A stretch of 64,000 nucleotides of DNA from the NCBI GenBank assembly GCA_963931865.1, contig OZ007513.1:2063452-2127451 (forward strand), given 5' to 3'. Of the stretch, positions 1 to 12,605 are shown one piece after another. How positions within the stretch are numbered: position 1 is the stretch's first letter; the number at the start of each line of letters is the position of its first letter. This DNA is from Axinella damicornis (Eukaryota > Porifera > Demospongiae > Axinellida > Axinellidae). The notes beneath the pieces were generated by a model, which worked only from the letters and a program-made list of their open reading frames with translations, was not told the origin of the DNA and did no database searches. The position numbers were made by a program, and so were the translations under genes.

Positions 1-3000
1 ATCCCTCCGAAGGGTGAAGAGGAAATGGAGACTGACACTTCTGGGAAGAGAGTAGAGAAGTCCTCTGAAACCTCTGTCGAAGGAGATGAGAAAAAGAATG
101 GAGTGGATGGAATTGCAACTGCTGCTGCTGCTCCTTCAGAAGCTCAACAGCCAGAGAAACCGCGAGAACTTGAGGTAACCATAGTACAAGATACAATACC
201 GTCCAAAGCGATGGAGGTGGTGGAAAACTTGAAGCAGTCACAAGCCCAGGTCTCGGCTTTGTTTGAAGGAGTTTCTGGACTACGTGCTAACGCAGTGCCC
301 GTGCCGATGGTTGCGCATGTGCCGATGGTTGCGCATGTGCCCGTGGTTAAGAGTGGTCTGAAGCCTGTCAACATTCAAAAGGAGCGTGAGAAGATCGCTT
401 TAATGTCTGCAGAGAAGCTAACCGTGAGCCAAGTCGAGATGTTGAGTGGGCGAGAGCCAAGGCAGGTCGAAATTCAGAGCATGCTACGAGGGCCGATGAC
501 GCTGGGGGATGGTGGCATTATGAGTGCACGGTCTCCGCAGGTGGCTATCATTTCTCCGATGCTCTCTGGGGGAGGAGGGACGCAGCACACGGCCGAGGGA
601 AGGGGCGGGGGTGGAGGTGGTGTGGACATCAAGAAGCACATGAGTACCGTCGTGATCGACCTGTCCCAGGACGACGATGAAGATAGCAGGAAGACCGGTG
701 AGTTTCCGAGACTCATAATGCCCTGACTTATATAAGTGTAACCTCAGACGAACTCCGTCTCAGACCCCATTCACTGTAGAAGAGAGTATATATGTACAAG
801 TACATATGTATCCCTGATTGGCCCACCTTTTGGGTATCCTAGGCACTTGCTGGGTAATCTGCCCGAGGGCAAGAGCGTATAGGTAGACTGCGAGGTCTGC
901 TTACATGTACATGTACATGTATGCTCTCTTGGTGAGGGTCACACCTTCTTTGTGGCAGTTATTGATGGACTTAGCTTTTGAAAAGAAATAATTTCTCTTT
1001 TGGATAATTAGAATGAGCTGGCTTGCCCCAAACTGCACACGTACATGTACATGTAGTGTGATTTGACCGTCTTCCTACTACCCAGATACAAGGCGGGAGG
1101 AGGTGATACTTCAGAGTGGCGGCGTTGCTGGGATGAGAATGGTCCCGCAGATTGTCGGGAGGAAGATTCTGATGTCTTCAGGGAAACCACTCGACCCTGT
1201 AAGTATGTTGTGTGGCAGGTACATGTACATGTATACACCATCTGTACATGTGTCCCACAAAAGCGCCCTCTAGGAACTAACTTCGTTCCCAGGCCATTCC
1301 AACCGCCGGAATATATTTGATCGCTTGCAGTATGCAAATACAAGGGGAAGGCCTGGGAGATCTGGTCATGTGCAATGACGTCAGGTAGACAGAGGGTGGG
1401 CACACGGTGGGCTGTGCGCAACTATCATACTGTTTCACGTCGACCGCATTGTGAACAACAGACGGTATTGATTGTATGCCTTGCAAACACTCTGACATCC
1501 TACATTGTACCTTTGGACGGACAGTACAAGAAGGGCGTCGAGAGTCTTTGTTGACGTGTGTCTACCATCTGTCTACATACCTGACATCACCGCACGGGAC
1601 CAGATCTTCCCTGCCATATTAGCATACTGCAAGTGATCTAATACATGTAGTAGCGGTGTTAGGGAATGGCCTGGGGGCGAAGCTACCATGAACTGTGTCT
1701 ATTCAGTGCTTGTGGGGAGGTACACACAAACACACTGTATCTGTAGCTAGCCTCGTACCCAGTCCCACGCCCAGCTTTTCGTCGCTGCTTAGTACGGTAA
1801 AGCGGGGAGGGCCTGGTACATCTTCTCACGTGAGTGACGTCGAGGGTAGAAAGGGGTAGAAAGACCGGAAGGAAGCGTGGGCGTACGTGGGTCTCAGAAC
1901 AGCAAGAAGAGCGAAGGTACCAGGTAACATACCACACGTATCTAGCTAGCGGGGGGCGACTGTCATACTCACCGAGCGTTGAACGTGTAGATGGCTGAAT
2001 AACACGCAAAACGTAGCGTCTTCGTTCTGAAAATTTTGCCATTTTTCGATTACGTCATGCTCACGTGAGAAGATGTACCAGGCCCTCCCCGCTTTACCGT
2101 ACTGCAAGCGACGAAAAGCTGGGCGTGGGACTGGGAACGAGGCTAATCTGTAGCTGCAATTCAGGACATTGACTGATTGAATTGGGTGCCTAATCGAGTT
2201 TGGCACCTAATCTAATTGTGGGAATACAGTACAGATGTCACAAATGACTTTGCCATTCCCTATGTCCGTTTGAAGTCTGAATGTTTCCTGTCTGAGTGTG
2301 CAAACAACTGTTCACATCGTCACGGCAACTGTTCACATCGTCACGGCTCCTGTCACTGTGCATGCACTGGATGCATGGTTGACTCCCAACGAGCCTGCTA
2401 ATGGGTTAGACGAAAAGTGGAGGATCACTGCTGTATGAAGTCGTCACAGAACATTAACGCACATCGCATACCTACAACTCATAACACTACATGCAGTACA
2501 TTTGACACTGTAGGCAGATTGTTTATCCCTGACCTTGAATGCCAGTATTGAAAAAGTCCCTCCTCCCTCTCTCTATCAATCCCTCTCCATTCCTCTCCCT
2601 CCCCCCCCCCCCCCCCCCCCCCCCCCCCCACTCCATCACTCTCCCTCTCCATCACTCTCCCTCTCTCCCCCTTTCCCTCTCCCTCCTTCCCTTTCCTTCC
2701 TCCATCACTTGTCCTCTCCATCCCTCGTCCTCCCTCCTCTCCTCCTCTCCATCCCTTGTGCTCTCCACATCCTCCCATCCCTTGCCCTCACCCTCTCCCT
2801 GTCTCCCCTCCCCTTTCCATCCCTTGCCCTCACCCTCTCCCTGTCTCCCCTCCCCTTTCCATCCCTTGCCCTCACCCTCTCCCTGTCTCCCCTCCCCTTT
2901 CCATCCCTTGCCCTCGCCCTCTCCCTGTCTCCATCCCTCGCCCTCTCCCTCAGGCCTCCCTGGAGCTCATTGGAGTCGACTCCAAGGGAAGTGTGTTGTG

Positions 3001-6000
3001 GTACGACGGGGGACGCAACATGTTCCAATCTTCCTCTGTGGACCCGTTACGCAAACCAAGGTCAGTGCCGGGCTCACCTGCAGACAGCTGCACGACATGA
3101 AGGAGAACAGTTTATAGTACACCGGGAAAATCCTTGAACAAAAGGCGTGTCCGGACACAGAGATCCGGACGTTAGGCGTTTGTTCAAGGACATTTGGATG
3201 TACTATACATGTCTGTGTCTGGGCAAGGAGCATTAGTGATTCCTTGAGCCTAATTTTTTTCTTGTTCATTACTATTGACAGCCACTGTTTCGCAACTTGA
3301 GGTCCTATCATGTGATTTCCTCTGCCACTTTCCCACACACACACACACCTCACATACACTCACACTCACAGTGAATCTGAGCTGACGCTGGTGTGCAAGT
3401 CCATGGTGCAATGGATGGCTAAACTGAAGTGAGCTTTACACCAGAACTGTCCCAACTTCACTGACCAATCAGGACGCATTCCATCCCATGTTGAGATCAA
3501 ACAACTAGGGAATTTCCCTAGTCAACTAATTGGCTTGTACTTTGCACCACTAATTCAGCATGTCATCACTAGCAGTACACAACACAAACTACTTCACTGA
3601 CATCATAGACATCAGACATTCTAGCTCTCTACATGCTATGGAGTATGTAAGGCTGGCTGTCTCGACTAGTTGACAGGCAAGAAATGTAGTCAACAGCCTT
3701 AGTTCAGTCCGCCTTAAGTTTTCGTTGACTAATTTTTTGGGCAAGGGTATTGGTGGACGACAGTGAGCAAGCTGCAAGTGTTTCAGCCACCAGAGATGAC
3801 CACCTTGTGATCGAGGTACCAAACAGACTCTCACGAATTAGGAAAGTACATGTCATGCACTACGTTTTAAATTGCCTTCAAAACCGGGAAACACAACCAA
3901 AATTAACTGGTCCTGCTGTACACTGTGCATGTTGGCCTTCTGGTCTATGCGTAGATTTGTCGAGAAGGCTTATCCTTATCAAGTGGTATTGATATCGGCC
4001 CATTTTACAAAACCAATATTGGAATCGAAACTGGCATTGCTACACGTGGAACACTGTGCTAAACATGAAATTGCTGTCGCGTGTACGATCATTGGAAGTC
4101 TTATAATGTAAATGTGCAAGAAAGCCAGTTTGTAAAACAGGTGTCACCAGCACAAGTTGGGTGTGTGTATGGAGTTTACCCTGTCCTCTCTCCTCACAGG
4201 GAGCTGCGAGGCAGTGTGGCAGAGGCGGACACCAAGGTGGCACTGACGATCAAGGAACACTTTTTGTCGAGAGTGCGAGTTGCAACACAGGTGTGTTACT
4301 GGATCAGTAGCCGTGTGTGTGTGTTAGCAATTAGTAGGCAGTTTGCATCGTCTTTGGCCTGGGAATGACGCTAGTACGTTTGTTACTATGGAATAATCAT
4401 CGAAACCTCCCCTCCCTCACAGCGTAAACCAAAGGATCCGTCTTCAGTGCAGAAACTGATTGCGACGGCCAGTGCCCATATGAAGCAGCCCCAGTTCCCC
4501 ATCAGTACCCTCCCCATAAGCACCCTCTCCCTCACCACGACCTCGTCCAGTGGAACTAGTACCCCTACATCCGAGTCCGTTGCAGCTTCAAAGGCAGCTC
4601 AGATCGTCCAACCAGCCTTCCCCCAAGGATCAATACTTGTAATGCCACACCCTCAGCACCCGTTTCACGCCGTCCCCCTCTTGCCTGTATTCGCAAACAC
4701 AGCTGTTATTATGCCCCAGAACGCTGGCAACGCCGGCCAGCAGGCAGTCGGAATTGAAATGCATGTCTCTGACGCAGTTTCTGCAGCTTCGACTCTGTCT
4801 AACGAAAGCAAAGTGGAAACCATCACAGTGACATCGGCTGTACAATCAATGCCTGGAACTACCAGCAACAACGCACTGAAGACTTCGGATTCGAGCCAAA
4901 TTCTGAAGCAGACTATTGTTTCAGAAGCAGGAAACAAGGGAATGGCTGCTGCGTTGCCAACGGCAATGGATTTCCGACAAGCATTTGCAATAGCTGGATT
5001 TCCCTCCCCCCACGCCTTTGCACTGCCGGTGACAGACCCAGTCGAGCTGGCAAAGATTGACTTCAATTCCAAATCCATTGAGATTACCGGTGAAGTGCCC
5101 ATCAGAAAGATTGAGTTGAACCCAGAAGAACTTGAGGCTGCAAAAATGGCCGCTGCTGCTGCCGGGACAAACGAGCGTAGTGTTGATGGTGGTCCGAAGG
5201 AGGGTCCTGCGCCACAAGATAAGCACGTTGGAGAAGGAGATGGCTCACAACAGCCTTCTGGTACTCCCGGTGTCGCCCACGGGAGTCATACTTCTACAGA
5301 AGTCATGTCGGCCAAAATGCTGCTCTCCCTGAAGGGCAAGGATTGGCAAATGTCGCCCCACGACAAGGATGCACCGCAAGGATTCAGTGGCCTCGCATCT
5401 TCTCCGGCAGTTGCTACCGCCGAGTTGCTCCATGGTTCCCCGCATAGCACCAACAGTGGCCCACAAACACCCTCCAGCGGTCGCAAGAGGAAGCAGAAGC
5501 CCATAGCCAGCGTCAAGGTGAGCAACGTGGCCATAACGCCAGATGGTACCGGTATCCTGCCGGTGCTGGGAGGGGATAAGGTTGCCGATGGCGACGGTAC
5601 TCCCCTGACGAAGAGGAAGCGGGGTAGAAAGCCAAAGCAAATGGCAGCAGCTGGAGTCTCTGACGAGCAGGATCCGCAGCCAACACAGAAAGGACCGGGA
5701 CGAAGGAAACGGTCCAAGGCAGATGGCGACAAAGGACACTCTGGAGCATTGAAAGAGTACACACCACAAGAGCTGTTGGCCATCTTGGATATTCCTCCTT
5801 CAAAATCCCCCACTCCCGCTAAGGGCCGAGGAAGATCAAGAGACACTCTCGATCCAAACAAGGCTACGCCCCTGAGCACCAAAGCCTCCGCCAAACTGCA
5901 GCTGCAGCAGCTCAAAGCCTCACGAGCCAGCAAGCCCATGAAAGAGTATGTCATCGAAACCGACTCTGAGTCTGGTAACGACAGTGATAGCAGTTCGTCT

Positions 6001-9000
6001 GCCTCCAGTTCCTTCACTCCAAACGACAGCAGCAGTTCCAGCGATAGCAGCAGCAATAGCAGTAGCGAAGCTGCCCCTACGGAGGAAAAGATACCACTGA
6101 AGCGCCCCTCGGGTAGAGGAAGAGGAGCGGGGATGAGGGGGAGGGGAAGGGGGAGAGGGCGGGGAAGAGGGAGGGGGAGAAGACAAGTGGTGGGAGAAGT
6201 CCAATCTTCAAGTTCGGAGGAAAGCAGTTCTGACGATGGCGAGGAGAGGGAGAATGAGAAGGAATTGGAGACCCAGAGGAGGAGAGGTAGAGGAAGGGGG
6301 AGGAGGAGAGGAGGTGTTGGGCGTGGTCGTGGTAGGCCAAGAGGGCAGCATATCGTCAGGATCCCTACGAACCTCCTGCTGACCAAACCCCAACCTGGAA
6401 TGAAGAGGAAGGCAGGCAGCAGCCTGGAGGTGAGCTAGTTCCAGGGATAATTCACTTGGGAGGGGGTGTCGGCTCACTGTCTCCAGGTAATGGCTAGCCT
6501 CGTACCCACACCACCTCACTCCAGCATTTGTCGCTTGCAGCAGTGTGCGTTAGCACTAGCCTCATACCCACACCACCTCACTCCAGCATTTGTCACTTGC
6601 AGCAGTGTGCGTTAGCACTAGCCTCGTACCCACACCACCTCACTCCAGCATTTGTCGCTTGCAGCAGTGTGCGTTAGCACTAGCCTCGTTCCCAGTAGCT
6701 TTTCGTCACTTGCAGTACGGTACATTTCCTCACGTGAGCATGACGTAATCGAAAAATGACAAAATTTTCAGAACGAGGACGCAACGTTCTGCGTGTTATT
6801 CAACCATCTACACGTTCAACGCTCGGTGAGTATGACAGTCACCCCCCGCTAGCTAGATACGTGTGGTATCTTACTTGTTACCTTTGCTCTTCTTGCTGTT
6901 CTGAGACCACGTACGCCCACGTTCAACTTCCGGTCTTTCTACCCCTTTCTACCCTTGACGTCACTCACGTGAGGAAATGTACCAGGCCCTCCCCGCTTTA
7001 CCGTACTGCAAGCGACGAAAAGCTGGGCGATGGCCTGGGAACGAGGCTACGTTAGCACTGCAAGTGACAAACGCTGGGGTGACAAGGCCTGGTACAAGGC
7101 TAGTTAATGACATGATCACTTCCTGATGGAAAGGTCACATGACTAGACCAGGTCACATGACTACACTTGTAGACCTGCTCTCCTCCTCAACCTTCCAACC
7201 ATCTCCCTCCCCCCCACATGCACACGCACACGCACACACAGTCTGACGATCAGGAAAAAGTTGAAACCATTCGTAAGGGGACAGAGGTTGTTCCCGATGA
7301 ACCAGTCGACCTGGCCAGCCTCTACGCTAGCAAGGGAGGGGTTGATCTCGGTACACTGAGCGAACTGACTCGAAGTGTTCGGGAGACTGCTGGGGTGGAC
7401 ACCGGCGATGGTAGCCAGCTGCGTTCCAAAAGAAAATGCGTCATTGTCCGTGAAGAAATCAGCAAGCTTCAGGAGATACTCGGTGTTGCAAACAGTGTTG
7501 AACCTAAGTCTTCATCAGGCGGTATTAGACCGAGGGGGCGTGGCAGAGGTAGGCCAGTTTCCAGCGGGCGCTCCAGTGACGTGGGGTACCAGGAGCCCAC
7601 TCTGTCCATCCGCAAGTACCGACGGCCGGCATACAGCCAGTTCACCCACAAGAGGAAGAAGAGGAGAAAGAGGCAGCCTGAGGAAGGTGTGTGTTGGTCA
7701 TACTTACAACGGATTTCAGTTGTGTTCAAGCTTTCCATGTTGCATACGGAGTGTCTCTTCTGTGTAGAATTCGCTCTTTTGCTTATGTATGAGAGTTCAA
7801 GCATACATTCGCCTAGCCTCGTTCCCAGGTGCAGGCCTGGAACAAGGCTACATTCACCAGCAGTTCTGTACGGAAACATGGAGATTCCAACACAGCTGAA
7901 ATTTGCTAACCTCACAATTTCTTTGTCTGGGTATAATCGCAGTAGCCAGGGGGGCGATTGAATAGTGTGTGGCAGTGCACCAGTTAAGGGGGTCTGGAAT
8001 TGAAATCTCTGGGTGGGGGGTGGGGCAAATGCCCCGCCGTCACCAATGGCAACACCATGCTGCTCTCCTGTGCAGGTAGTGTAGCAGGGCTCCTGGTCAC
8101 TGCACTTGCGTGTTTATATTTTCCCCCATCTTTGTTCTCTTTCTCAGAGGCCTTGTGGCAGCCAGCAAGGAAGCATGCACCTGGTGAATCTCTGAAGCCC
8201 CTCTACGTCTTCTCTACCAACATGGCGAACAAGGCTGCAGAGGCTGTGCTACGAGGCAAGTATGACAACATCATCCAGTTCCACCAGTCGCAGCCGAAGG
8301 GTCCGGGCTTCCTGCGCCTCCCTCAGCCACACAGTCAGAGTACAGCTAAAGGTGGTGAAACTGCAGACACAGAGGAAACAACGGGTTCAAGGCCGCCAAA
8401 GCGGCAGTCTTCAAGGCCCAGTACAGAAGACAGCCCAATGCTTAAGAAACTGAGGAGTGGTTTACGTAATCGTAGTGAGTCACAGACCGCAGAGGAGTCT
8501 AAATCTCCTCCCCACGCTCCCGCTTCCAGCCTCAGGTACAGCCGGAGACTGAGGAGGCAGAAAGCTGATAGTACGGGGTCTTCCCCTTCTTCTCCAATGT
8601 CTCCAAAATCCCCAAGCCCAACTCCTCCTCCTCCTAGCAATCAGAGGTCAACAAGGTCTAGAGCGTCCTTCCAGAAGAGTGAAATCACAACCCCTCAACG
8701 ATCCTCTCGCGGTAGAAGGATTCCCTCTCAAGACACCCAGTCCAGGGGTAGCCCTCCAAAACCACCGTCCACTACGGACCATACAGAGGACCTTGAAACC
8801 TCCCATCAAACTGGTGAAGAATCGACTTTGTCTGCTGCCGAAGAGCATGAACAGACATCTTCTGTATCTAAAGACGTGGACGATCAACAGAAATCCGAGA
8901 GAGAAAACAGGGAGGGAACCCATCGCAGCCCTCCTCCACCTTCCCCTCGCGAAACCGACACTACCTCCGTTCCTCCCTTGTCCCAGGATGAGGTCAATTA

Positions 9001-10765
9001 CACCATCTGTCACGGTACACCTGTCAGCAAGAGCCCGGCGACCGATATATCGAGCCCAAAAGCCTGGGAGCAGCAACAGAGACAGAGGCACCACTACTCA
9101 CAGCAGCAGCAACAGCAGCTGCAAGGGCAGCAGACGTCCCACTCCACTTCGAACCCCACCTCAGTGGAATCAGCGTTTTCGCCGTGTGCAGATCCTGCGA
9201 GTACACCACATGCTTTCCCGCAGTACACGCCAGTGAGTGCCCACGGCCACCACCTGATTGGCCGGGAGCAGGCAATGGGACTCCCTCACCATATATCACT
9301 GGAACAACAGCTGCACAAGGAACAGAACAACTGGAGCGCCAACCTCGCCTCGCAGTTCCCCGGCTATGTACAGACCATGTACAACCCTGGCCTTGCTCCG
9401 ATGTACCCTCCGCATGCCGCACAGGCAATGGCCGCACCCAACTACCCCTATCCAATGCCATATCCCTGGGGTCACCATGCCCACCATATGGGGTCACATG
9501 GAGATCACATGATGCAGCACCACCAGCACCACAGATCAGCCAAGTCGCTGCATGAGCAACCCGGTACACCTGTTACCGGAGAGCTGTTGCAGCATCCGAG
9601 ATCCATGGACATGGTTCAGTCCCAAAACCTTGCCCAGCTTGGCCACAACCCTCAAGGTGGCATCATCCAACAGGCTGTGCCTTCTAGGCCGTCTGACATC
9701 AGCAAAGAACCCTCCTTCTCTCCGGATATGAATGCATCTACATCAACCCTTTCCAAGCCACAGATGATGGAGAAAATGGCCATCACAACCAGTGCAGCTC
9801 TTCCCCCACCTCCCTCTCTCCACCAGTTTCCCACACCCGGAAGCGCACAACATCATCACCAAGTCCAACATGCTTTCTCGCGGCCTACGCATACCCTCAC
9901 TCCCGAACACATCCCCCACGGAGCTTCAACACATCCGCATGCGGCTGCTTTTTCGTACGGCTTTGAACCTGGTGCTCATCCTCTCTCCGCGATGCACATG
10001 TGGCAGCAGTCACAGATGCAACCCGCCATGCGACCCATCCCGGGAATGCATCCCGCGCACCTCCAGCCGCACCTGGCCACACCCGGTTTATGGTACTCCC
10101 AGCCCATGGCCCCCCTTATGCCAGGAGTGGGGGAAGTCCCCTCCGGCGGAGGCGATCATTCCAAGGTGGGAAAGAAGTCGGCCAAAAGTGGAAGCAAGAT
10201 GGACGGAACAGGTAAACTGAACCAGAATAGCAATAACAGCAACAATGCTATCTCTCAAGCGGTCACAACACAGCCAAATCATGCATTGAACACTAGTGCG
10301 CAGTTACTATACGCAGCTCAATACCAGGCCCAGGCATTCGCACCCCGGCCAGCCTGGTTTTCAGTGGAACACCTGGCCGGTTCGTCTCCTGCACAGCTCA
10401 AAGAAGCTGTCCACACCTCTCAGATCGCTAGAGGAGCAACCTGGGTTCCTCCAACAGTGGGGACCGAGACAAGTGCTGATATCCGCTCCAGGGTCGTCGC
10501 TTCCGTCGGGTCCATGAAAACGCCAACAATTGGGTCTGTGAAGTCCTCAAATCCTTCCCAGATTACAAGTTCACAGCATGTGACTCCGCACACTCGTTTA
10601 CACGTCCAAGAGCACCGCAGACACACAACTGGTGCCGCTGGAATTTTTGAAGAGCCGGACGATCTGCCCACTTCGGCCATCCTTGAAAGGACTAGACGGA
10701 GTAGTGAGTTTGCTGATATGGATGGCGAGTGCATAGTTAGCGAAATGAACTCCTTTCCCAGTTAA
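1..10765 (+). CDS. BCL9/Legless-like nuclear protein (HD1 motif, AT-hooks), 5' end possibly outside window
   Basis: Eight exons join in a consistent phase: (1)25-697, 1086-1198, 2954-3060, 3372-3428, 4200-4290, 4423-6429, 7242-7686 and 8148-10765. This gives 2036 residues from the ATG at 25, but the frame stays open to base 1, so the start may lie upstream. Residues about 209-220 read VVIDLSQDDDED, a SUMO-interaction-like motif. AT-hook cores lie near residues 747 (RGRKP), 981 (GRGRPRG) and 1116 (RGRGRP), with a Ser/Asp tract and an RGR-rich stretch between the first two. Residues about 1183-1212 include YVFSTNMANKAAEAVLRG, very close to HD1 of BCL9/Legless, the helix that binds the Pygopus PHD finger in Wnt/beta-catenin transcription. 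I find no HD2 (beta-catenin-binding) helix. The last exon is rich in Pro, Gln, His and Met, and the C-terminus is acidic. Exons 2-5 encode a compact region I do not recognise. Exon borders are inferred from splice sites and phase. Confidence 0.72.
1748..2145. mobile_element. Foldback element, 9-bp target-site duplication
   Basis: The ends are TAGCCTCG and CGAGGCTA with inverted arms of about 70 bp or more; the central part is unique. Both flanks carry the exact 9-mer ATCTGTAGC. It lies in intron 2 of the BCL9-like gene. Its interior is shared, in opposite orientation, with the element at 6681-7049. Open frames inside it look incidental. The 9-bp duplication is what Mutator-like transposases usually make, but no transposase is present. 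Confidence 0.85.
2601..2935. repeat. Poly-C tract and 42-bp CT-rich minisatellite
   Basis: A run of 29 C at 2601-2629 is followed by CT-rich sequence and then by a minisatellite of period 42 bp, nearly four copies from about 2776 to 2930. It ends directly in the acceptor of exon 3 at 2953, so it supplies an extremely long polypyrimidine tract. Long frames through it are simple-sequence artefacts. Confidence 0.85.
6495..7102. mobile_element. Outer foldback element with 3 x 62-bp tandem head, nested host of another element
   Basis: It begins with three 62-bp tandem units (6495, 6557, 6619), each starting with the TAGCCTCG-type end. It finishes at 7102 with the inverted partner (...AAGGCTA). 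Flanking 9-mers GGTAATGGC and GTTAATGAC match at 7 of 9 positions, an aged target duplication. A second element (6681-7049) is inserted inside it. It lies in intron 6 of the BCL9-like gene. Confidence 0.7.
6681..7049. mobile_element. Inner foldback element, exact 9-bp target-site duplication
   Basis: It starts TAGCCTCG and ends CGAGGCTA. Exact 9-mers CGTTAGCAC lie at 6672-6680 and 7050-7058. The interior is the reverse complement of the element at 1748-2145, so both derive from the same source. Confidence 0.85.
7814..7850. mobile_element. 37-bp foldback mini-element
   Basis: TAGCCTCGTTCCCAGG meets its near-inverse with almost no spacer. Flanks CATTCGCC and CATTCACC match at 7 of 8. It lies in intron 7 of the BCL9-like gene. 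Confidence 0.7.
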
Positions 10766-12254
10766 TACACACCAATCGATACACTTATTGCTGTACACTT
10801 CTTAACTTTTCACCCCCAATGATTCTTACCATACATGTACTGCAATTGTATATAGGCTTTGAATTTTTCTTATGACTCCTTTTCAATCAGTATTGTATTC
10901 TATTCTGATTTGTTATTGTGTTCTATTTTTTTGTTGTTGTTGTTTTTTGTTTGTTGTTTTTGTCTAGCTAATCATTGCTTGGCTGCTTTGTACATACCTG
11001 TGGTTTGAAAGGTGGAATCAGTTTAACATTTGGATGTAATTTACCTTTTCTCTTGTATATAATACTTGTCACACCCAGGCTGAAACAGTTAATACTATAG
11101 GCATTATACCTCCATGATCTCAGTTGAACAACACCTTATGGGAGCTCATGACAGTTTAATTTATGTGGTAATTGAGTTACAATCGGTATCAAAATCTCAA
11201 TTTGTTGGGTGGCGACAATTAAGTTGCCAATCCTCATACATGGCTCGATCAAGCTAATAATTATACTTCCAAATTTATTTTTTCAATACATTTCCATCTT
11301 GCTTCCACTTTTGGCCGACTTCTGTGCGGGTCAGCCCACTTCTGCATGCAGGGGAGTGGCCATTATGCTCATGCACCTGCCGTATCCACGAGCATTGAAT
11401 TCCCAGGAAAGAGACCCCAAACACAAACAGTGTATAATTATGGCTACACTTGATCCGAAACAGCTAGTGTTATAGCAATCATGCCTTGGGTTGCAAGCAG
11501 TGGCCAATGGCCGTGCAGGTTTCCTATTACTTAATTAAAGGGGCACATCCGTCCTCACACATGTAGCTAAACTGGTAAATACTTGATTGCGTGCAATTGA
11601 GTCAAGCCTTCAGTAAGCTTGGCCTTCACTGCTCAAACTGTACGCTAATTGTTGTGTGCTCCACAGACATCACTCTATCCTTACTGCGCACATGCGCATG
11701 GGGTAATCACTAAGTCTTCATTCTTATGGTTCCAGCCTTGTTCCCGGAGTCATGGCTCTCAGCCGACAACCACCCTGATCTAGATCGGGATAAAGCTTCA
11801 CTTCCAGAAATGGAGGCCTTACATATATATAGTCTGGCGCAAGCAGAAAGGGTGGAGTGCGTAGGTTGAGCCCTGAAGGATGCACACTACATGTACATAG
11901 CCGTGTCTTCACTTACAATAATATTATGATGTAGGTCTAGCTATTCAGGATCTGCAGGCTACCGCTATTGACTTACATAAAAAAATTCCCCAGTTTAATA
12001 CACGGTAACTCTCTGGGCTTCAAGATGAGACATGCAGAGTTCAAGCAGTGAAGAGCCAAGGGCAAAGCCGCATCAATTCCGGAGCCTGAGACTTCTCTGT
12101 GAGGGTGTTTTTCTGTGAGTCGTATATACACGCTCGAAGTATTGTGTAAATGGTGCACCAGTTACGTACATGCAAGTTGAAAAAAAAGGCGGGAAATTAT
12201 GGTTGCGCATGCGCAACCGGACACATCCGGTTTGGGTTTAAATACTGTATTTGT
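10766..12254. other. 3' untranslated and intergenic sequence
   Basis: AT-rich sequence follows the stop codon, including a T/G-rich stretch at 10920-10965. I see no coding exon. About 11600-11705 resembles the repeat at 45770-45890 and ends in the same GCGCATGCG...GGGGTAAT motif. Confidence 0.4.
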
Positions 12255-12605
12255 AACAAGTTTTGGCGGGAAGTCGGGATGGCACACTCGCTAAGCACTT
12301 GCTTTACAGCCTGGGGGTTGAGTGTTCGTCTCCCCAATAACCGAGTACGAGTCTGGGCCACTCCGTACACACCGGTTCCTGACTTCCCCGCCTAGCAGCA
12401 TGAGTACGCCGGTTCCCATCTGACCACCGAAGCTAAAGGTGTCTGGTAGAAAGCAGGTTAGCCTCCTGTGATTCCAGACACGCCTATCCAGCGCTCCTGA
12501 GGCTTACACTTCGGTGTCTGACCTGTCACGGAGGGGTAGGTGTGTTGCTAGGTTGTTATTTTTCTTCTTCTTCTTCATTTTTTTTTCATTCCTTTTTTTT
12601 TCCCC
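12255..12605 (+). mobile_element. Probable tRNA-derived SINE
   Basis: An A-box-like TGGCACACTCGCTAAGC near 12280 is followed about 45 bp later by a B-box-like TGTTCGTCTCCC. A unique body follows, ending in a pyrimidine-rich tail (TTCTTCTTCTTC then T runs). This is the usual architecture of a tRNA-derived SINE. The boxes are degenerate, so the call is tentative. Confidence 0.42.

Noticed and set aside
1683..2206. Open frames in the foldback elements at 1748 and 6681 that resemble each other (FSERGRNVLRVIQPSTRS)
   Set aside because: They match because the elements are copies of one another; they start in non-conserved places and show no known domain.
2535..3137. Long Pro/Ser/Leu-rich open frames in both strands
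   Set aside because: They come from the poly-C tract and 42-bp minisatellite; only 2954-3060 behaves as an exon.
5245..6386. Long minus-strand open frame opposite the large BCL9-like exon
   Set aside because: Shadow of the repetitive RGR/Ser coding strand; Pro/Leu/Ser-rich antisense with no splice context.
7457..7500. VREEISKLQEILGV as a possible BCL9 HD2 (beta-catenin-binding) helix
   Set aside because: It precedes HD1, lacks the RERSLQTLRDI-type core, and only the leucine pattern is similar.
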